In this document: piece by piece, positions 28,019 through 37,133 of the stretch
How positions within the stretch are numbered: the stretch's first letter is position 1
How the letters are laid out: every line of letters starts with the position of its first letter
Source of the DNA: Petrocella atlantisensis
GTDB lineage: Bacteria > Bacillota > Clostridia > Lachnospirales > Vallitaleaceae
DNA length: 64,000 nt
Direction of reading: 5' to 3'
NCBI RefSeq assembly: GCF_900538275.1
Contig: NZ_LR130778.1
Span: 496,001-560,000, forward strand
Made by a program: the position numbers and the translations under genes
The notes under the pieces: model-generated
What the model was told of the DNA's origin: nothing
The model's input: only the letters and a program-made list of their open reading frames with translations
Database searches by the model: none

Positions 28019-28149
28019 ATTCTCTAAGAAAGACAATGCTATGTTAACTATCAAGGAAGTTTCCTGTCGAATCATTCAGAAATATGAGCAAAACTCATAG
28101 CGAAGCGAAGCTTCTTTTCTTGTATTTGAGGACGGAGTAGGTACTTTTT

Positions 28150-29160
28150 TTATTGGCGGTTGTTTAGGCCTGTGTTTATGGCTTCTTTGAGTTTAGTGTT
28201 GATCTCGACAGGTCCAAATTGGAGTAACCGCTCTATGAGTGTTTGGGGGGTTGTTTTGAGTCCTTCGATGCCTATTTTCCACACCATGGGATTTGTCATG
28301 CAAGGCTCTATGATTATTAGCCCTACTTCGGTTACATATAATTGCTTGCCACGCATGAAGGGTGACATTTCTGTGATTTCTATTATGTCTTTTAATCTTG
28401 GATTTATGAAGCCACTTCCAAGAATAGAGTGAAGTATTATGAAGTCACCTTCCAGACGAATAAGACCTTTATCATCAAGAGAAGGTAGCCACTGTTCCAT
28501 ATATGTTTGATCACTTAGTTTGTTTATTATCTCTTGGTTTGGTTGGAATATGTTATGCTCATGTATATAGGCCAGTGTAGCTTCATCTAAGATATTGCTT
28601 CTGCTTAATTTCTGATTGGTACCTCTATAATGTTGGTAATTATGACCTGTGATCAATAGAGTCAGTAGTTCAAATTCTTCATTTTCTAGATTCCAATTGA
28701 CACGCATTTCTTTTTTATCTTTTTCAGGTATTTCGCCTATCATCTCATCCATGATCCAAGTTCCTAGACTGCTTTCACTAATCGGATAACCAAGTGTATA
28801 ACAATCTTCCTCCTTGTTCATTGACATTAATACACCTATTTCCTTTTTATGAACATAATAATGTTCACTAAATGGATCTTTGGATGCTTTTTTTATACGA
28901 ATCACTTTGTCCGGTGTATGGATGGCGGTAAATACGCCTTGTAATTCTCGAATAAGTCTTGGGCTACCCTCTGCATTTCTCCAGATTGCACCATCTTCAA
29001 TAAACTGATTCATCGTTTCTGTCATGCTTTTTAGATTGCTTTTTATAGAAGTAGCATCCAAATCATCTATCCTATGCATTGGTGACAGTGTGTTTAACTT
29101 TTTACCACAGACCAATGACAAGGCTATCATTTCCCTTTTATTGAGTACCAAGTACGCCAT
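28150..29160 (-). CDS. Unknown soluble protein, last gene of the importer/propeller operon
   Basis: 336 aa, no signal peptide and no transmembrane helix; I do not recognise the family. The N-terminus (YLVLNKREMIALSLVCGKKLNTLSP) and a later segment (NQEIINKLSDQTYMEQWLPSLDDKGLIRLEGDFIILHSILG) look like mixed helical/winged-helix folds. There is no catalytic motif I can name. It follows the large membrane protein by 14 bp, which suggests it works with it on the cytoplasmic side. It could be an adaptor or chaperone; that is inference. Confidence 0.65.
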   Translation of the reverse strand: MAYLVLNKREMIALSLVCGKKLNTLSPMHRIDDLDATSIKSNLKSMTETMNQFIEDGAIWRNAEGSPRLIRELQGVFTAIHTPDKVIRIKKASKDPFSEHYYVHKKEIGVLMSMNKEEDCYTLGYPISESSLGTWIMDEMIGEIPEKDKKEMRVNWNLENEEFELLTLLITGHNYQHYRGTNQKLSRSNILDEATLAYIHEHNIFQPNQEIINKLSDQTYMEQWLPSLDDKGLIRLEGDFIILHSILGSGFINPRLKDIIEITEMSPFMRGKQLYVTEVGLIIIEPCMTNPMVWKIGIEGLKTTPQTLIERLLQFGPVEINTKLKEAINTGLNNRQ

Positions 29161-29174
29161 AAGTTACCTCCTCT

Positions 29175-31199
29175 CTACACCCAGCTACCAAGCCAACTGG
29201 CTAATTGTCTTGTACCGTCTGCAATTTTTATGAGTCCTTCTGTTGCTTGATGTCCAACATAACAGCCGGCTCTCTTAATGGCCCACGAACCTTCAGCCGG
29301 TTGCCATAATTCATCGTTGGTTTGGTACATCCCATCATAAAAGTCATCCGAGGTTACAACATCTGAAAAATCATTAGCAAATTCATCCGGATTATAGACC
29401 GCATCCGCTATGACTTCTGTGGTTTCATTGGCGACTTGCCATGCGCCCCCGTACTTACCATTGTTGAGTCGACTGGTCACATCATCCGTACCATTATATA
29501 GATCCGTAAGTTTGTCTATTATAAAATTGGCACCGCCTTGTATCGTTTTACCCGGACTGATAATGTCACCTGCTTTTGTACCACCGGCAAATATGGTGGT
29601 CAACATGTCCATAATGATGAGACCCGGTTGTTTGTCTTTATCAAATATTGCGCCTTTGATTTTATTAGACAGAAATGATTTTATACCGGCATAAACAGCA
29701 TTGTCGCCTAACCCAATGTTATCAAGGGCATCCTTTGTAATACCTGCCCAGTCCATAAGTTCTGCAATTGGATTCCCTTCCGGTATGCTACCGTTCATAT
29801 CCAGCAGATCCTTAACCACACCCATATAATCCCATGATTCATTGGCTGTTTGTTCAGCTGCTTTTGTAATCCAGTTTGGAATATAACCATCATAAGTCTC
29901 AAAAATTCGGTCGATTAGACCTGAGGTTAACACAAAATCTTGTGCACCACTAATGCCATCACCAATTTGGCCCGGTAAATCATATGCACCTTCCAGTATG
30001 TCTATAAAATCTTCTATGCCAACAAATACATCCGAAGTAGTACCCAAAGGTGTATCACCTATTATTTCTCCAATAAGTTGATCGATTATATCTTCTAAGT
30101 CACTTTCACTCATTGGTCCATAAGGTATATCTAGAACATTCTCGGACTCTACTTCATCCCCACCATCCGGCTGTACATATGTCTCAGAACTTGTTGTACT
30201 TTCCGGTACAGACACGACTGTTGGTGCTAAAACTTCAATCCCCTGTGACGTCATGGTACCAATCATACTGCCAATTATACTTACGATTGCCGGAATCGTG
30301 CCTGTTTGTAATGCTTCATTACGTCCTTGACCATGCCACCAATTGCTAAAGTTGCGTCCGTATTCATCCCAACCACCATCATGGGCTTGGCCTTTTGTTT
30401 CATACATTAAGAACCCATACAGACTTAATAAACCTATCATCCAGAAATTGACTTTAACACCTTTTTTCTTCAGTAAGAATAAGACAGCCAGTATGATCAT
30501 CATGATTAATAAAAGATAAATACTATAAGGCCTAAAAGGTACTAAGACATAGAGCATCATACCTGCCAATAAACCACTTAAGACCGCTACAAATATGCCT
30601 TCGTTAAATTTACTTAATGCTTTATTCTTAAAAAACCATCTTTGAAAGTCACCATAACCCAGTTTCATGGCTAGGAATAATAAACCTTCATTTCTTGATG
30701 TCATAAATAGAATACAAGCAATAACGAGTAACATCAACACCATCGGGCTTTCTATGATGAGGCTTATAATGAGGGCTGTTATGAATGTAAAAAATAACAA
30801 GGGTCCTTTTATTGAACCTATTTTTTTAAAACCTTGAACAAAAAAGCCCGGTGTCTTAGCCACACTCATAAAAAAGTATTGTGGTCCCTTAATAATGCCT
30901 TTTCCAAAAAGTCGACCAAAGAAAAAATAAGTAGCCAACCAACCTCCAATACCCCAAAACAAGGTGGCATTTTTCATATTCCAATGTAACCCTAGGATTT
31001 CAGCCGCCTTGCTCGCTTCTTTTAAATAGCCGTTATTAACGACGACAACCAGATAAGCATGGAATATCCATACGATGACACCAATTAAAATGGATCTTAG
31101 GATCATTTTCGGTATCCCTTTGACAAGGGATTTTAATAGAAGTAATAATAACTGAAATAGACTTTTGGGCTCAACCATATTTTTTTTCACATACTTCAA
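29175..31199 (-). CDS. Large unknown membrane protein of the importer/propeller operon
   Basis: 674 aa. The first 270 residues hold about seven hydrophobic segments (near 33-55, 78-97, 135-175, 205-225, 228-246, 250-266). The rest (about 270-674) is a long soluble region with one hydrophobic patch (GTIPAIVSIIGSMIG, about 303), a Ser/Thr/Glu-rich linker and Gly-rich helical stretches (DVFVGIEDFIDILEGAYDLPGQIGDGISG). I cannot place it in a family. It begins 4 bp after the propeller gene. Size and position suggest a translocon-like or surface component partnered by the propeller protein; the function is unknown. Confidence 0.7.
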   Translation of the reverse strand: MKYVKKNMVEPKSLFQLLLLLLKSLVKGIPKMILRSILIGVIVWIFHAYLVVVVNNGYLKEASKAAEILGLHWNMKNATLFWGIGGWLATYFFFGRLFGKGIIKGPQYFFMSVAKTPGFFVQGFKKIGSIKGPLLFFTFITALIISLIIESPMVLMLLVIACILFMTSRNEGLLFLAMKLGYGDFQRWFFKNKALSKFNEGIFVAVLSGLLAGMMLYVLVPFRPYSIYLLLIMMIILAVLFLLKKKGVKVNFWMIGLLSLYGFLMYETKGQAHDGGWDEYGRNFSNWWHGQGRNEALQTGTIPAIVSIIGSMIGTMTSQGIEVLAPTVVSVPESTTSSETYVQPDGGDEVESENVLDIPYGPMSESDLEDIIDQLIGEIIGDTPLGTTSDVFVGIEDFIDILEGAYDLPGQIGDGISGAQDFVLTSGLIDRIFETYDGYIPNWITKAAEQTANESWDYMGVVKDLLDMNGSIPEGNPIAELMDWAGITKDALDNIGLGDNAVYAGIKSFLSNKIKGAIFDKDKQPGLIIMDMLTTIFAGGTKAGDIISPGKTIQGGANFIIDKLTDLYNGTDDVTSRLNNGKYGGAWQVANETTEVIADAVYNPDEFANDFSDVVTSDDFYDGMYQTNDELWQPAEGSWAIKRAGCYVGHQATEGLIKIADGTRQLASWLGSWV

Positions 31200-31203
31200 C
31201 CTC

Positions 31204-32268
31204 CTATCTTGTAGGAAATAAATTCCTAATGGCTTTTACTTCCAGGACCGTTATACCATTTTGGGTACCTAACCATAAATTATGGTTCTTATCTTCAAGC
31301 ATAACTTTCACCTCGTACCCTGCAAGTCCTTGTTCTTCAGTCAAGTAACGCCTCTTTAACTTCGGTTCTATTATTTCTTGAACATCCTTTACAATTGTCA
31401 TGCCATCATACTCAGAGCCTATCCAAAAAGACCCGTCTTTCATTTCATACAAGGATCGAATCTTCTCTCCGGATAAACCATCTTCACCTTTTGTGTAGAC
31501 ATCCTTAATACGCCACTCCAACACATCCTTTTCAAATTTAACCAAGCCGCCTTCATAAAAGAGTCCAACCCCCACCCATACATCACCTTTTTGATCTTGA
31601 TAAATAGAAGTCACATTATTATGTGGCATACCTTCATTTGTGGAAAAGTATTGCCATTTGTTATTTAGTAAGTAACTAATACCACCACTGGGTGCTACAT
31701 AATGACCAAACCATAAGCCGCCACCATCATCTTGACAGATCACATTCACCATATCATGTAACAATCCATCTCCTGCGGTTATACGACTGTATTCAAACCC
31801 ATCGTATTTGGTTACACCACCCCATGTTCCTACAAAAATATTGCCCTCAGCATCCTGATATAGGCAGTTCACTCTTTTGTCCTGTAAAACATCTAAGTCT
31901 TCAAAAGTATCCTTTTTAAGATCATATAGAGTCAAGCCTCCAAAGTGGCCAATCCATAATTTTTGATTCTCATCCACAACCAAACCTTTTACTAGATCTA
32001 CATTTTTGGGCAAATTAAGTTCTCTTATGACAGTGTTAGTGTCCATATCAATTTCAAAAACCCCATCACGCCCGCCTACCCAAAGTCTATCCTCATGCAT
32101 AACCATGGCATTCACATCTCGAGGTGGTCTTATTGTACGTAGACCTTCAATGTCTGCTACCTTATTTTCTAAAGTTGTGAAATAGCGACCTCCTATAATG
32201 GCCAAGGCAATCACGACGAAACATATTAATAGGAATAATGCTTGTCTAGGCTTTAGTATATTCTTCAT
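31204..32268 (-). CDS. Membrane-anchored beta-propeller (two-component-regulator propeller repeats)
   Basis: 354 aa. One N-terminal helix (about 10-28, ALFLLICFVVIALAIIGG) anchors an extracytoplasmic domain of at least six Reg_prop-type blades: LWVGGRDGVFEID, LWIGHFGGLTLYD, IFVGTWGGVTKYD, VWVGVGLFYEGGLVKFE, FWIGSEYDGMTIV and LWLGTQNGITVLE. In hybrid sensors such blades sense extracellular ligands. Here no kinase follows, so it is a stand-alone receptor or scaffold. Its start overlaps the ATPase gene by 23 bp, tying it to the importer. Confidence 0.85.
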   Translation of the reverse strand: MKNILKPRQALFLLICFVVIALAIIGGRYFTTLENKVADIEGLRTIRPPRDVNAMVMHEDRLWVGGRDGVFEIDMDTNTVIRELNLPKNVDLVKGLVVDENQKLWIGHFGGLTLYDLKKDTFEDLDVLQDKRVNCLYQDAEGNIFVGTWGGVTKYDGFEYSRITAGDGLLHDMVNVICQDDGGGLWFGHYVAPSGGISYLLNNKWQYFSTNEGMPHNNVTSIYQDQKGDVWVGVGLFYEGGLVKFEKDVLEWRIKDVYTKGEDGLSGEKIRSLYEMKDGSFWIGSEYDGMTIVKDVQEIIEPKLKRRYLTEEQGLAGYEVKVMLEDKNHNLWLGTQNGITVLEVKAIRNLFPTR

Positions 32269-32926
32269 GAAACAACGACCCGTCCTCTATCTTATATATG
32301 GTATCTGCCAACAGTTTTGCTTCAGATTCTTCATGGGTTACATAGATTAATGTGGTTTTATGTTTGGTGATAAATCTATCCATTACCTCCGATATTTTTT
32401 CTTTTGAAGCTTTGTCCAAATGTGTCAAAGGTTCATCCAATAATAGTAATTGGGGCTTTGAAATCAAAGCTCTTGCTATTGCAACTCTTTTGGCTTCTCC
32501 CCCTGATAGGTTTGATGGCTTTGTATAAAGTAAGCGTCTAATGTCTAGATGGTCCATCAGTTCATTTATATAAGAATCCTGTGTTCTTATTTCATTTTTG
32601 TGTAATGGAAATAGAATGTTCTTCTTCACACTCATAAAAGGCCATAATGTGGCATTTTGAAATACCATACCTATATGTCTTTTATTCGGTGGTATCGCTC
32701 CTCTAGGTTGACTTACAATCTTATTAAACAATAGAATTTCTCCTGAATCCGGCATTTCAAGGCCTGCTATGAGTCTTAATAATGTTGTTTTACCACTTCC
32801 TGACGGACCCATTACAGCGATGCGCTCACCGGATGTTACCATCAAGTCTACGCGTTTTAATACTTCTTGATGATTATATTTTTTTTCTACAGCATTTATT
32901 CTTAAGATCGATTCTCGTTGTTTCAA
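32246..32926 (-). CDS. ABC importer ATPase (FbpC/ThiQ-like)
   Basis: 226 aa. Walker A is GPSGSGKTT (about 39-47), the Q-loop GMVFQNATLWPFM, the signature LSGGEAKRVAIARAL, Walker B LLLLDEP and the H-loop YVTHEES. It is shorter than FbpC (about 350) because the C-terminal regulatory domain is missing, as in ThiQ. The start is TTG 32926, 6 bp after GAGG that overlaps the permease stop. It energises the fused permease upstream. Confidence 0.9.
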   Translation of the reverse strand: MKQRESILRINAVEKKYNHQEVLKRVDLMVTSGERIAVMGPSGSGKTTLLRLIAGLEMPDSGEILLFNKIVSQPRGAIPPNKRHIGMVFQNATLWPFMSVKKNILFPLHKNEIRTQDSYINELMDHLDIRRLLYTKPSNLSGGEAKRVAIARALISKPQLLLLDEPLTHLDKASKEKISEVMDRFITKHKTTLIYVTHEESEAKLLADTIYKIEDGSLFHEEYTKA

Positions 32927-32927
32927 G

Positions 32928-34337
32928 TTACACCTCGCTTTTTGTTAATATATGTACAACCATAAATCCGGTTACTAAGGCTATGCCCAATATGACTAAA
33001 CATAACCCTGCAACAAGATGTGATGAACCATAATGCAAATAATTATATATCCTCATGGTCATGGTTGACGTACCCGCTGGTACCACAATCAAGGTTGCAC
33101 TTAATTCCCCTATTGTTAATACAAAAACAAGTAAAAAAGAAGCCAATAGACCCGGAAACACTATTGGTACATACACTCTAAAAAATCCATGAAACCAATG
33201 CTTTTGAAAAATTTTTGCACTTTCTAGCATACTTTGATCTAGTCTCATATGTTGTACCGTCATGACCAAACAAGCAAAAGATGAAAATCGAATAAGGTTT
33301 GCTAAAATAGGCATCCATAATGTACCATATATAAAATCCATACCGACTCGGCTAAAGATAGCATTTAACCCTATACCAACTGTTGGTGCTGGTATCGCTA
33401 GTGGTAAAATTAGCAGTATCCATATTATGGTTTTAATTTTTTTACCCATTAGCACTACTTTTGATGTTACAATCGTTGCTAGTAATACAGAAAGACTGGC
33501 CGTCATCACCCCTAAAATTATGGTAAATATGACCTCGTCATAGGCTAAATAAAAAGATGTCCACAAATTACCCCATGTTTGAACCTTAATCAACAGGCTT
33601 AACAGCGGCACCACAATTTGAACTAAGACCATGCTTAAGGCAATGTATTGTAATACAATCATCCAAAAAGGTAAGCTTAGTGGCATCGCCCTTTTTGTCA
33701 GGGCTTTTCTTAGACCGGAAATTATGGTTTTGTTTTGCAAAATGAATGCCCATAATACAAATAAGGTGATGAACATCATGGGTAGCGATATTATAATAGG
33801 TAAAAAAGGTTGGTTTGTCGAACTGTATTTCGAAAAAATTTCCAAAGCATATGTGTTCACAAAAAATAATGATGGAATACTATAATCTTGAATCGTCCAT
33901 ATGAAGCTCATTGCAAATCCAACCAACAAGCCAGGTTTTGCCATAGGCAATAGGATCTTCACCAAAACACCTAAGTCTTTCCTATACAATTGACCCATTT
34001 CGACCATACTGTCTTCTGCAAGCATCATCCCAAATAATGCCATCATGATGCCTAAGGGTAATAGAGACATGACCATAACTAAGATACTTGCCACTTGACC
34101 TGTTATCCCCATATTATAAAGTATATCCATCCATGACAAAGCATGTACATACGAAGGCACAAAAACCATGGACATAGATACCAAAAATAGCGGTTTCATA
34201 TATCTATCGAACCAAGCCTTTGAAGCTGTCCATAAAACACTGGTCGCAAAAAAAGCAACCAGCATAACCAGTATCCCTGTCGTAAAAGCATATACTAATG
34301 TTTTATAAAGCAAAACAAATTGCCTTACACTCATCAT
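32928..34337 (-). CDS. ABC importer permease, fused two-domain (FbpB/ThiP-like)
   Basis: 469 aa with about twelve transmembrane helices in two homologous halves. Each half carries an EAA-type loop for the ATPase (QLYRKDLGVLVKILLPMAKPG in the first; LESAKIFQKHWFHGFFRVYVPIVFPG in the second). This is the layout of ferric-iron, thiamine and 2-aminoethylphosphonate importers. It is somewhat shorter than the usual 500-560. The start is at 34337 (or the next codon), 10 bp after the binding-protein gene. Confidence 0.88.
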   Translation of the reverse strand: MMSVRQFVLLYKTLVYAFTTGILVMLVAFFATSVLWTASKAWFDRYMKPLFLVSMSMVFVPSYVHALSWMDILYNMGITGQVASILVMVMSLLPLGIMMALFGMMLAEDSMVEMGQLYRKDLGVLVKILLPMAKPGLLVGFAMSFIWTIQDYSIPSLFFVNTYALEIFSKYSSTNQPFLPIIISLPMMFITLFVLWAFILQNKTIISGLRKALTKRAMPLSLPFWMIVLQYIALSMVLVQIVVPLLSLLIKVQTWGNLWTSFYLAYDEVIFTIILGVMTASLSVLLATIVTSKVVLMGKKIKTIIWILLILPLAIPAPTVGIGLNAIFSRVGMDFIYGTLWMPILANLIRFSSFACLVMTVQHMRLDQSMLESAKIFQKHWFHGFFRVYVPIVFPGLLASFLLVFVLTIGELSATLIVVPAGTSTMTMRIYNYLHYGSSHLVAGLCLVILGIALVTGFMVVHILTKSEV

Positions 34338-34346
34338 AGCCTTAAC

Positions 34347-35372
34347 CTACTTCACAAATATTTCAGTCATATCTTGATTGACTTGATCTCTATAATTATA
34401 TATCTTAGCAAAATCAATATGCATAGGGAGAATCTCTTCTGTTGACATACAAACGGATCTTAGATCTATTGGCCTTACGGGAATATGGCTCCAACCCGCT
34501 TCTATTAATGTTTTTTCCATTTTTTCACTCAGTAGATAATCCATCAACATCTTACCAGCTTCCGGATTTGGTCCATCTTTGATTAATGCAACTGTATTGG
34601 GTATCACTAAAGCACCCATATTGTCTTGGTCAGGTACGATAATTGCAACAGGTTCTCCTTTTTTTACAGCTATGCAAGCGTCATCTGTATCTGTAAGTCC
34701 AAAAGCAATCTGACCATTTACAACCATATCCCTGACAACTGAATTACCTTCAACCACTTTGACCCCGCGGTCTTTTATTTTCTCAAAAAAAGTTCTACCC
34801 TCTTTTTCACCTAAACAAGCGTACAAGGCGGCTGCATGGGTCATGGTTGTTCCAAACATTGGTTGGGCAATGGCCATCTTGTCCGGATCTCTATTTGTGT
34901 CTAAGAAATCATAAATTGAATTTGGATAGTCCTCCGGTTTTACTAAATCTGTATTGACCAGTATTATCCTGGCTCTACCTGCATAACCTGTCCACAAATT
35001 GTTAGGATCTTTATATATTGAAGGTATATCCTTGGCTGATGGTGATGCATAGGGTTCTAAAAGTTCCTCTTTAGCCAGTAAAATGGTCATAACAAACTCA
35101 CCACTCCAATAGACATCTGCCTGTGGCTTGTTTTTTTCTGAAATAATTCTGTTTGCCAATCCAACCGTTTTGGTTGCTTCAACATCAAAAATAGGCTTCA
35201 CCTTGATACCTGTCTCATCTTCAAAATCTTCAAGGATATCTTCTGCAAAAATCTGATCAACAGAAGTATAAATAACAACTTCTTCCTGACTATTAACTTT
35301 ACACCCATTAAGTACTATTGATAATATTATCACGAGTATTATCACTTGAAGTACACGATTCAACTTTCTCAT
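34347..35372 (-). CDS. Solute-binding lipoprotein (FbpA/AfuA-like)
   Basis: 341 aa. A lipobox (SIVLNGC, Cys at about residue 24) follows one hydrophobic helix. The mature part begins VVIYTSVDQIFAEDILEDFEDETGIKV, the ferric/2-aminoethylphosphonate binding-protein pattern, with YWSGEF and NSVVRDMVVNGQIAFGLTDTDDA. The ligand cannot be fixed: the paired Tyr residues of iron-binding FbpA are not obvious. ATG 35372 abuts AAGGGGG; TTG at 35363 has better spacing. First gene of the six-gene operon. Confidence 0.87.
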   Translation of the reverse strand: MRKLNRVLQVIILVIILSIVLNGCKVNSQEEVVIYTSVDQIFAEDILEDFEDETGIKVKPIFDVEATKTVGLANRIISEKNKPQADVYWSGEFVMTILLAKEELLEPYASPSAKDIPSIYKDPNNLWTGYAGRARIILVNTDLVKPEDYPNSIYDFLDTNRDPDKMAIAQPMFGTTMTHAAALYACLGEKEGRTFFEKIKDRGVKVVEGNSVVRDMVVNGQIAFGLTDTDDACIAVKKGEPVAIIVPDQDNMGALVIPNTVALIKDGPNPEAGKMLMDYLLSEKMEKTLIEAGWSHIPVRPIDLRSVCMSTEEILPMHIDFAKIYNYRDQVNQDMTEIFVK

Positions 35373-35398
35373 CCCCCTTTTGATACTTTTCTACTTTA

Positions 35399-35428
35399 AT
35401 TATACAGCAAAAAAACCTAATCTTTCAA
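35399..35428 (-). promoter_or_regulatory. Promoter of the importer/propeller operon
   Basis: On the minus strand TTGAAA (35428-35423), an 18-bp spacer and a consensus TATAAT (35404-35399). The -35 lies inside the sodA terminator hairpin, so read-through from sodA and initiation here could interfere. Confidence 0.65.
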
Positions 35429-35456
35429 ATTTTATTAAGAAAGATTAGGTTTTTTA
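35409..35456 (-). terminator. Terminator after sodA and its 3' repeats
   Basis: AACCTAATCTTTC (35414-35426) pairs with GAAAGATTAGGTT (35439-35451), with T-runs on both sides; the minus strand ends TTTTTTTGC. The sodA transcript must pass two 68-bp repeats to reach it. Confidence 0.88.
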
Positions 35457-35465
35457 TTAATTTTT

Positions 35466-35533
35466 TTAAGGACGTCTTTCCTGCCGTAACAATATCTCTT
35501 CGAGATAACGAGGCTTAGCCTCTTTGTTTTACT
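35466..35533 (-). repeat. 68-bp perfect direct repeat, copy 1
   Basis: Identical over 68 bp to 35582-35649. Each unit holds two small hairpins: TATCTC/GAGATA (35493-35507) and GAGGC/GCCTC (35510-35522). It lies between sodA and its terminator. Confidence 0.93.
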
Positions 35534-35581
35534 CTAGGAAAGTCTGTTCTTTGTTAATGCGTTGAATCGTCGCATTAACGA

Positions 35582-35649
35582 TTAAGGACGTCTTTCCTGC
35601 CGTAACAATATCTCTTCGAGATAACGAGGCTTAGCCTCTTTGTTTTACT
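35582..35649 (-). repeat. 68-bp perfect direct repeat, copy 2 (includes the sodA stop)
   Basis: Same 68 bp as 35466-35533. Its end contains the last five bases of sodA, so the duplication copied the gene's 3' edge. Between the copies are 48 bp with a 9-bp hairpin, GTTAATGCG/CGCATTAAC (35553-35579). Confidence 0.93.
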
Positions 35650-36247
35650 TAAATGATTCAAATCTTCGATTGGCTTCGTCCCAATTAACAATCTCCCAGA
35701 AAGCTTGGATGTAATCCGGACGTCTGTTTTGATACTTCAAATAGTAGGCATGTTCCCATACATCTAGAATTAGAATTGGTTGCTTACCTTCACTAATTGG
35801 ACTGTCTTGATTAGGGGTTGAACTGATTTCTAACTTTCCTTCTGATAAAGTTAACCAGGCCCAACCTGAGCCAAATCTTGTCGCTGCTGCTTTATTAAAG
35901 GCTTCTTTCATCGCTTCAAACGAACCAAAAGTTGCATCAATTGCTTCTGCTAAAGCACCTTTTGGATTTCCTCCGCCATCCGGCGAGAGCCCTTTCCAGA
36001 ATAAGCTGTGGTTATAGAACCCGCCTCCATTGTTTCGTACAGCTGTCTGTAAATCTACAGGTAAGTTATTTAGACTTGCCAATATCTCTTCTATTGACTG
36101 ATCAATCCCTTGGCCTTCTAAAGCCGCATTAAGATTATTTGTATAAGCCGCATGGTGTTTACTATGGTGGATTTCCATGGTCATGGCATCAAAATGTGGC
36201 TCTAATGCATCATAACTATATGGTAACTCCGGTAATTGAAATGACAT
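35645..36247 (-). CDS. sodA: Superoxide dismutase (Mn/Fe)
   Basis: 200 aa from ATG 36247, 7 bp after GGAGG; ATG 36253 is too close to the site. Metal-ligand motifs are visible: [22 protein letters not shown] and [13 protein letters not shown]. It dismutates superoxide to peroxide and oxygen, useful to an anaerobe under air exposure. Monocistronic from a good promoter at 36298, with duplicated sequence at its 3' end. Confidence 0.95.
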   Translation of the reverse strand: MSFQLPELPYSYDALEPHFDAMTMEIHHSKHHAAYTNNLNAALEGQGIDQSIEEILASLNNLPVDLQTAVRNNGGGFYNHSLFWKGLSPDGGGNPKGALAEAIDATFGSFEAMKEAFNKAAATRFGSGWAWLTLSEGKLEISSTPNQDSPISEGKQPILILDVWEHAYYLKYQNRRPDYIQAFWEIVNWDEANRRFESFK

Positions 36248-36297
36248 AAACATTCCTCCTTATTATTGCTATTTCGTTTCCTATTGCATCTGTAACA

Positions 36298-36326
36298 AGT
36301 ATATCACGCACGATTGAATTATTCAA
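36298..36326 (-). promoter_or_regulatory. Sigma-A promoter of sodA
   Basis: On the minus strand TTGAAT (36326-36321), 17 bp and TATACT (36303-36298). A GAT/TAT-rich stretch upstream (about 36334-36352) resembles Fur/PerR half-sites but is too imperfect to call. Confidence 0.78.
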
Positions 36327-36354
36327 GCATTTTGATTATGATTATTATTATCTA

Positions 36355-37086
36355 TTAATTACGGCTTGTTCTTAGGTTATTTAAGTTACTCATATGTATC
36401 TTTTGTTTAACCACATCTTTAAATATAATGGAGCTTCCTTTCTTAAGGGCTTCAAGATAGGCGATAGTTTCCTCTAAGCAGTAGCGTTCTATGTGCAATG
36501 TATGAGAGGCAGTCATTTCTTTAGGGTTTAGAGATGTGTATATTTTCAATGTAGCAATATAGGCATCCAGATCCCAAGCTTCAACATATATTAAAGGCAT
36601 TTCTAAGTTATCTCCTACAATAAGTAAACCCGTTTCTTGATCAAATACGGATATGCTATCTGTTGTATGACCCGGCGAGTGAAAAAGTAGAATACGGTCA
36701 TCCCATTCTAATCTGTCTTCAAAGGTAATGTTTGGTAACACCATCTGAACATTACCCATTTGATAAGTACCGTTTTCTACTATTTGCTTCTTCCATTGGT
36801 CCTTCACCCATTGTTTACATAACCGGTGACTGACTATTTTGTTATTTTCAAACGCACAATTTCCCCAAATATGATCCCAATGAAAGTGGGTGTTGATAAC
36901 CACCACTTCTTTTGTATTCATAGTTGGAAATGCTTCTATGATTGGCATCATGGCATCCGGACCGCAGAAGGTGTCGACAATATATATACGTTCTTTTTTC
37001 TCTATGACATAAACACTTGTTTCAAAACCTTCCAGTGTATCAAAGGTAAAGGCATACGTATCCTTGTTTAACTTTTCCTGTTTCAT
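36355..37086 (-). CDS. Metallo-beta-lactamase fold hydrolase
   Basis: 243 aa. The metal motif THFHWDH lies at about residue 67, with HSPGHTTDSIS, IVGDNLEMPLIY and the terminal ASHTLHIERY as further ligands. It belongs to the broad MBL superfamily (glyoxalase II or related thioesterases); the substrate cannot be told. It is divergent from yihY. The gene sits next to sodA but has its own start. Confidence 0.87.
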   Translation of the reverse strand: MKQEKLNKDTYAFTFDTLEGFETSVYVIEKKERIYIVDTFCGPDAMMPIIEAFPTMNTKEVVVINTHFHWDHIWGNCAFENNKIVSHRLCKQWVKDQWKKQIVENGTYQMGNVQMVLPNITFEDRLEWDDRILLFHSPGHTTDSISVFDQETGLLIVGDNLEMPLIYVEAWDLDAYIATLKIYTSLNPKEMTASHTLHIERYCLEETIAYLEALKKGSSIIFKDVVKQKIHMSNLNNLRTSRN

Positions 37087-37133
37087 AAGTCACCACTTGA
37101 ATCCTTTTTCCTATTTTATTTTTAATTTTACCA

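Noticed and set aside
36334-36352. Fur/PerR box upstream of the sodA promoter
   Set aside because: GATTATGATTATTATTATC has at least three mismatches to the consensus; it is AT-rich sequence that could match by chance.
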